From Acidobacteriaceae bacterium (lineage in GTDB: Bacteria > Acidobacteriota > Terriglobia > Terriglobales > Acidobacteriaceae), in contig JAOAPC010000022.1 in assembly GCA_025462735.1 (NCBI GenBank), positions 186,001 through 250,000 on the forward strand: a DNA stretch of 64,000 nt, read 5' to 3'. The notes under the pieces are model-generated. The model was not told the DNA's origin. It worked only from the letters and a program-made list of their open reading frames with translations, and did no database searches. Below are positions 62,298-64,000 of the stretch, in pieces. Position 1 is the first letter of the stretch. Every line of letters begins with the position of its first letter. Made by a program: the position numbers and the translations under genes.

Positions 62298-62482
62298 AAG
62301 TCAGAAGTAAAAAGTCAGAAGTCAGAATGCAGAATAAAGCCGAGTTCAGATTGTAGATTGAAGATTTCAGATTTCAAAACACTAAGGAACACTATTTCGG
62401 GCGTTTCAAATCTGAGATCTACAATCTACAATCTGCAATTGTAGTGCTGAACTTCTGCATCCTTACTTCTGACTTCTGACTT
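62298..62482. repeat. Large nested palindrome between rpoN and hpf
   Basis: The outer arms carry AAGTCAGAAGTCAGAA (62312-62327) and TTCTGACTTCTGACTT (62467-62482) around GCAGAA/TTCTGC. The inner arms CAGATTGTAGATTG (from 62347) and CAATCTACAATCTG (to 62435) pair over about 29 of 32 bases. The right end overlaps the rpoN stop codon. It could form a cruciform or end transcription. Confidence 0.75.
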
Positions 62483-64000
62483 ATTTCTTTACTCTTCTCT
62501 GGTGCGTGCTGGGAATCTTCATGTCCTCGCGGTACTTGGCAACGGTGCGGCGAGTTACCTGGATGCCCTGCGACTGTAGAATGCGGGTGATTTGTTCGTC
62601 GGTAAGCGGCTTGCTCGAGTCTTCGTCTTCGATGAGTTTCTTTACGCGGCGTTTCAGGATCAGTAGAGAGGTGTTTCCTCCCTCTGGTCCGTTCACGCTC
62701 TCGCTAAAGAAATAACGCAGCTCGAAGACGCCTTGCGGCGTGTGCGCGTACTTGTTAGCGACCGCACGGCTCACAGTGGAGGGATGCACTCCAATTTCCT
62801 CCGCCACTTCCTTGATCATCATTGGCTTAAGCTCGTCGATACCTCTTTCGAGGAAGTCACGTTGGCGCAGCACAATGGAGTAGCAAACTTTCAGGATGGT
62901 CTGCTTGCGCTGCTCAATGTTTTTAATGAGCTGGATGGCACTCTTAAAGCGTTCCTTGACGTAGTTGCGGGTGTCGCGATCGTTGCCCTCGCGGGTCAGC
63001 AATTTCCGGTAAGCAGGATTCAGACGCAGGGTAGGAACGTCGTCATCATTCATCATGACCAGCCACTCATCGCCATGCTTTACGAAAGCAACATCAGGCT
63101 CAATCAGCCGTGGCTGCACGATGTTGTAACGGAGACCCGGCCGCGGGTCGAGGGTTCGAATGTAATCGAGCGCGGCTTGCACCGCCTCGACGGGCCGATT
63201 AATTGCGCGGGAAATTTCCTTGTATTGCTTGTTTTGCAATGCGCGAAGATGCTGGTCGACGATCGCCAAGGCATCGGTGACCACCTGGGCCGTACTGTCG
63301 CCGTTGTTGCCGAGGTGCATCTGGTGATAGCGCAACTGGCAAAGCAGGCATTCACGAAGGTCACGGCAGGCCACGCCGGGAGGGTCCAACTGCCGGACGA
63401 TCTCAATCGCTTCCCGAAGATCTTCCTGATTGAAGCTCACTTGCGGAATGGGCCTCGATCCATTCGTTGCCGGCGGAGCAATCGTACTGGCGCTGACGGG
63501 AGTAGGCGCAGGCGCGGCCGCAGCAGCTGCCGAGGTTCCGTTCGAAGCAGCAAGCGAACTGTCGGAAGCGGTCGCTCCGTTCCAGTTGTCAGAATCTGGC
63601 GAATCTACCTCTGCTTCTTTCAGCGCCGCTTCCACTAAGGCGGCGTCAAGGCCCAAAGCCGCTGCCTCTTTCACCACACTCTCGGACTTGGCAGCGTCGA
63701 TCTCCGCGGGAGCTGCGGGAACAAATCCCAGCAACTCCTCATCGCTGGCGATCAGATATCCATCCTCGTTCAGGTTTCCGATCACCGATTCCGCAGCCTC
63801 GCGCACCGGCGGCCGAGTGGGAATTGATCCAAGCTGCCAAACTAGGTGATCTGTGAGGGTGCTTGGCTTAGAAAGAAAATTCTCAAATGATGGGCGTTCA
63901 ATTTCTTCAAATTCGCCGGGATTGCGAAATCCGGGATCGAGGTAATCCTTGAAGAACGAACCAAAATCAATTTCTTCAAATGGATCTTTTTTGTCGGGAG
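62481..64000 (-). CDS. rpoN: RNA polymerase sigma-54 factor, N-terminus cut by window edge
   Basis: The visible 505 residues include an acidic region II (DPFEEIDFGSFFKDYL), the core-binding domain, the HTH (MMIKEVAEEIGVHPSTVSRA) and the RpoN box TRRTVAKYRED near the end. The frame runs past ATG 63806 without a stop up to the window end, so the true start and the Gln-rich region I lie outside. An Ala/Ser/Pro-rich insert of about 60 residues sits before the core domain. It directs transcription of enhancer-dependent genes. Confidence 0.95.
   Translation of the reverse strand, partial: PDKKDPFEEIDFGSFFKDYLDPGFRNPGEFEEIERPSFENFLSKPSTLTDHLVWQLGSIPTRPPVREAAESVIGNLNEDGYLIASDEELLGFVPAAPAEIDAAKSESVVKEAAALGLDAALVEAALKEAEVDSPDSDNWNGATASDSSLAASNGTSAAAAAAPAPTPVSASTIAPPATNGSRPIPQVSFNQEDLREAIEIVRQLDPPGVACRDLRECLLCQLRYHQMHLGNNGDSTAQVVTDALAIVDQHLRALQNKQYKEISRAINRPVEAVQAALDYIRTLDPRPGLRYNIVQPRLIEPDVAFVKHGDEWLVMMNDDDVPTLRLNPAYRKLLTREGNDRDTRNYVKERFKSAIQLIKNIEQRKQTILKVCYSIVLRQRDFLERGIDELKPMMIKEVAEEIGVHPSTVSRAVANKYAHTPQGVFELRYFFSESVNGPEGGNTSLLILKRRVKKLIEDEDSSKPLTDEQITRILQSQGIQVTRRTVAKYREDMKIPSTHQRRVKK

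Noticed and set aside
62733-63638. Plus-strand open frame of 301 residues
   Set aside because: Antisense to rpoN, which has intact domains through this region.

Overview
The window reads as a chromosomal segment of an acidobacterium (Acidobacteriota, Terriglobia-like), probably soil-derived. I infer this from family content and layout, not from a search. The signs are a hopanoid gene of the hpnJ type next to other hopanoid-compatible genes, PilZ proteins ending in the W-G-x-x-x-P-P-E-D-W signature, many short lineage-specific proteins, stand-alone receiver proteins, and dispersed palindromic intergenic repeats. Gene density is high, both strands are used, and I see no insertion sequence, prophage or CRISPR array.

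Layout. 0-9 kb: a family-2 glycosyltransferase cut by the left edge and coupled to a spinster-type MFS transporter, queF, a three-gene efflux set (membrane-fusion protein, TPR protein, TolC-like channel), then hpnJ with two small DMT-family membrane proteins. 8.5-11.3 kb: an Nramp-like transporter with a variant metal site, preceded by a PRC-MgtE_N-CBS protein that looks like a magnesium sensor. 11-15 kb: hemQ, a MocA-like nucleotidyltransferase, a HAD phosphatase, an NTF2-like protein and a PilZ protein. 15-27 kb: an accessory stretch rich in small proteins, with six receiver-domain proteins around a tRNA-Sec gene (selC), plus MarC, an NHL-repeat lipoprotein, a 1-Cys peroxiredoxin and a PhzF-like protein. 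27-34 kb: an orphan MacB/LolD-type ATPase, tRNA-Gly and tRNA-Cys, small zinc-finger-like proteins, a DUF3147 pair, pyrophosphatase and two SH3-domain proteins.

34.6-43.5 kb is one long respiratory operon: a barrel protein with a c-type heme motif, a diheme cytochrome c, a cupredoxin-like protein, oxidase subunits II, I, III, III and IV, a small membrane protein and ctaB. Subunits I and II lack the K-channel lysine and two of the three usual Mg/Mn ligands, so this is an unusual heme-copper oxidase. A clear palindromic operator candidate lies in front of it.

43.5-48.3 kb: lineage-specific membrane proteins, a tiny secreted peptide, an XRE-type regulator, a YqjD/YqjE-like membrane stress operon and Dps. 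48.5-54.7 kb: a complete pyruvate dehydrogenase operon (aceE, aceF, lpd) with palindromic repeats in both gaps. 54.8-64 kb: two lineage-specific proteins, thiC, an MFS exporter, a GT39-like membrane glycosyltransferase, hpf and rpoN, the last cut by the right edge.

The best second looks are the oxidase with missing proton-channel and metal residues, the Nramp variant paired with an MgtE-type sensor, the hpnJ-DMT pair as a possible hopanoid flippase, and the selC/receiver cluster.
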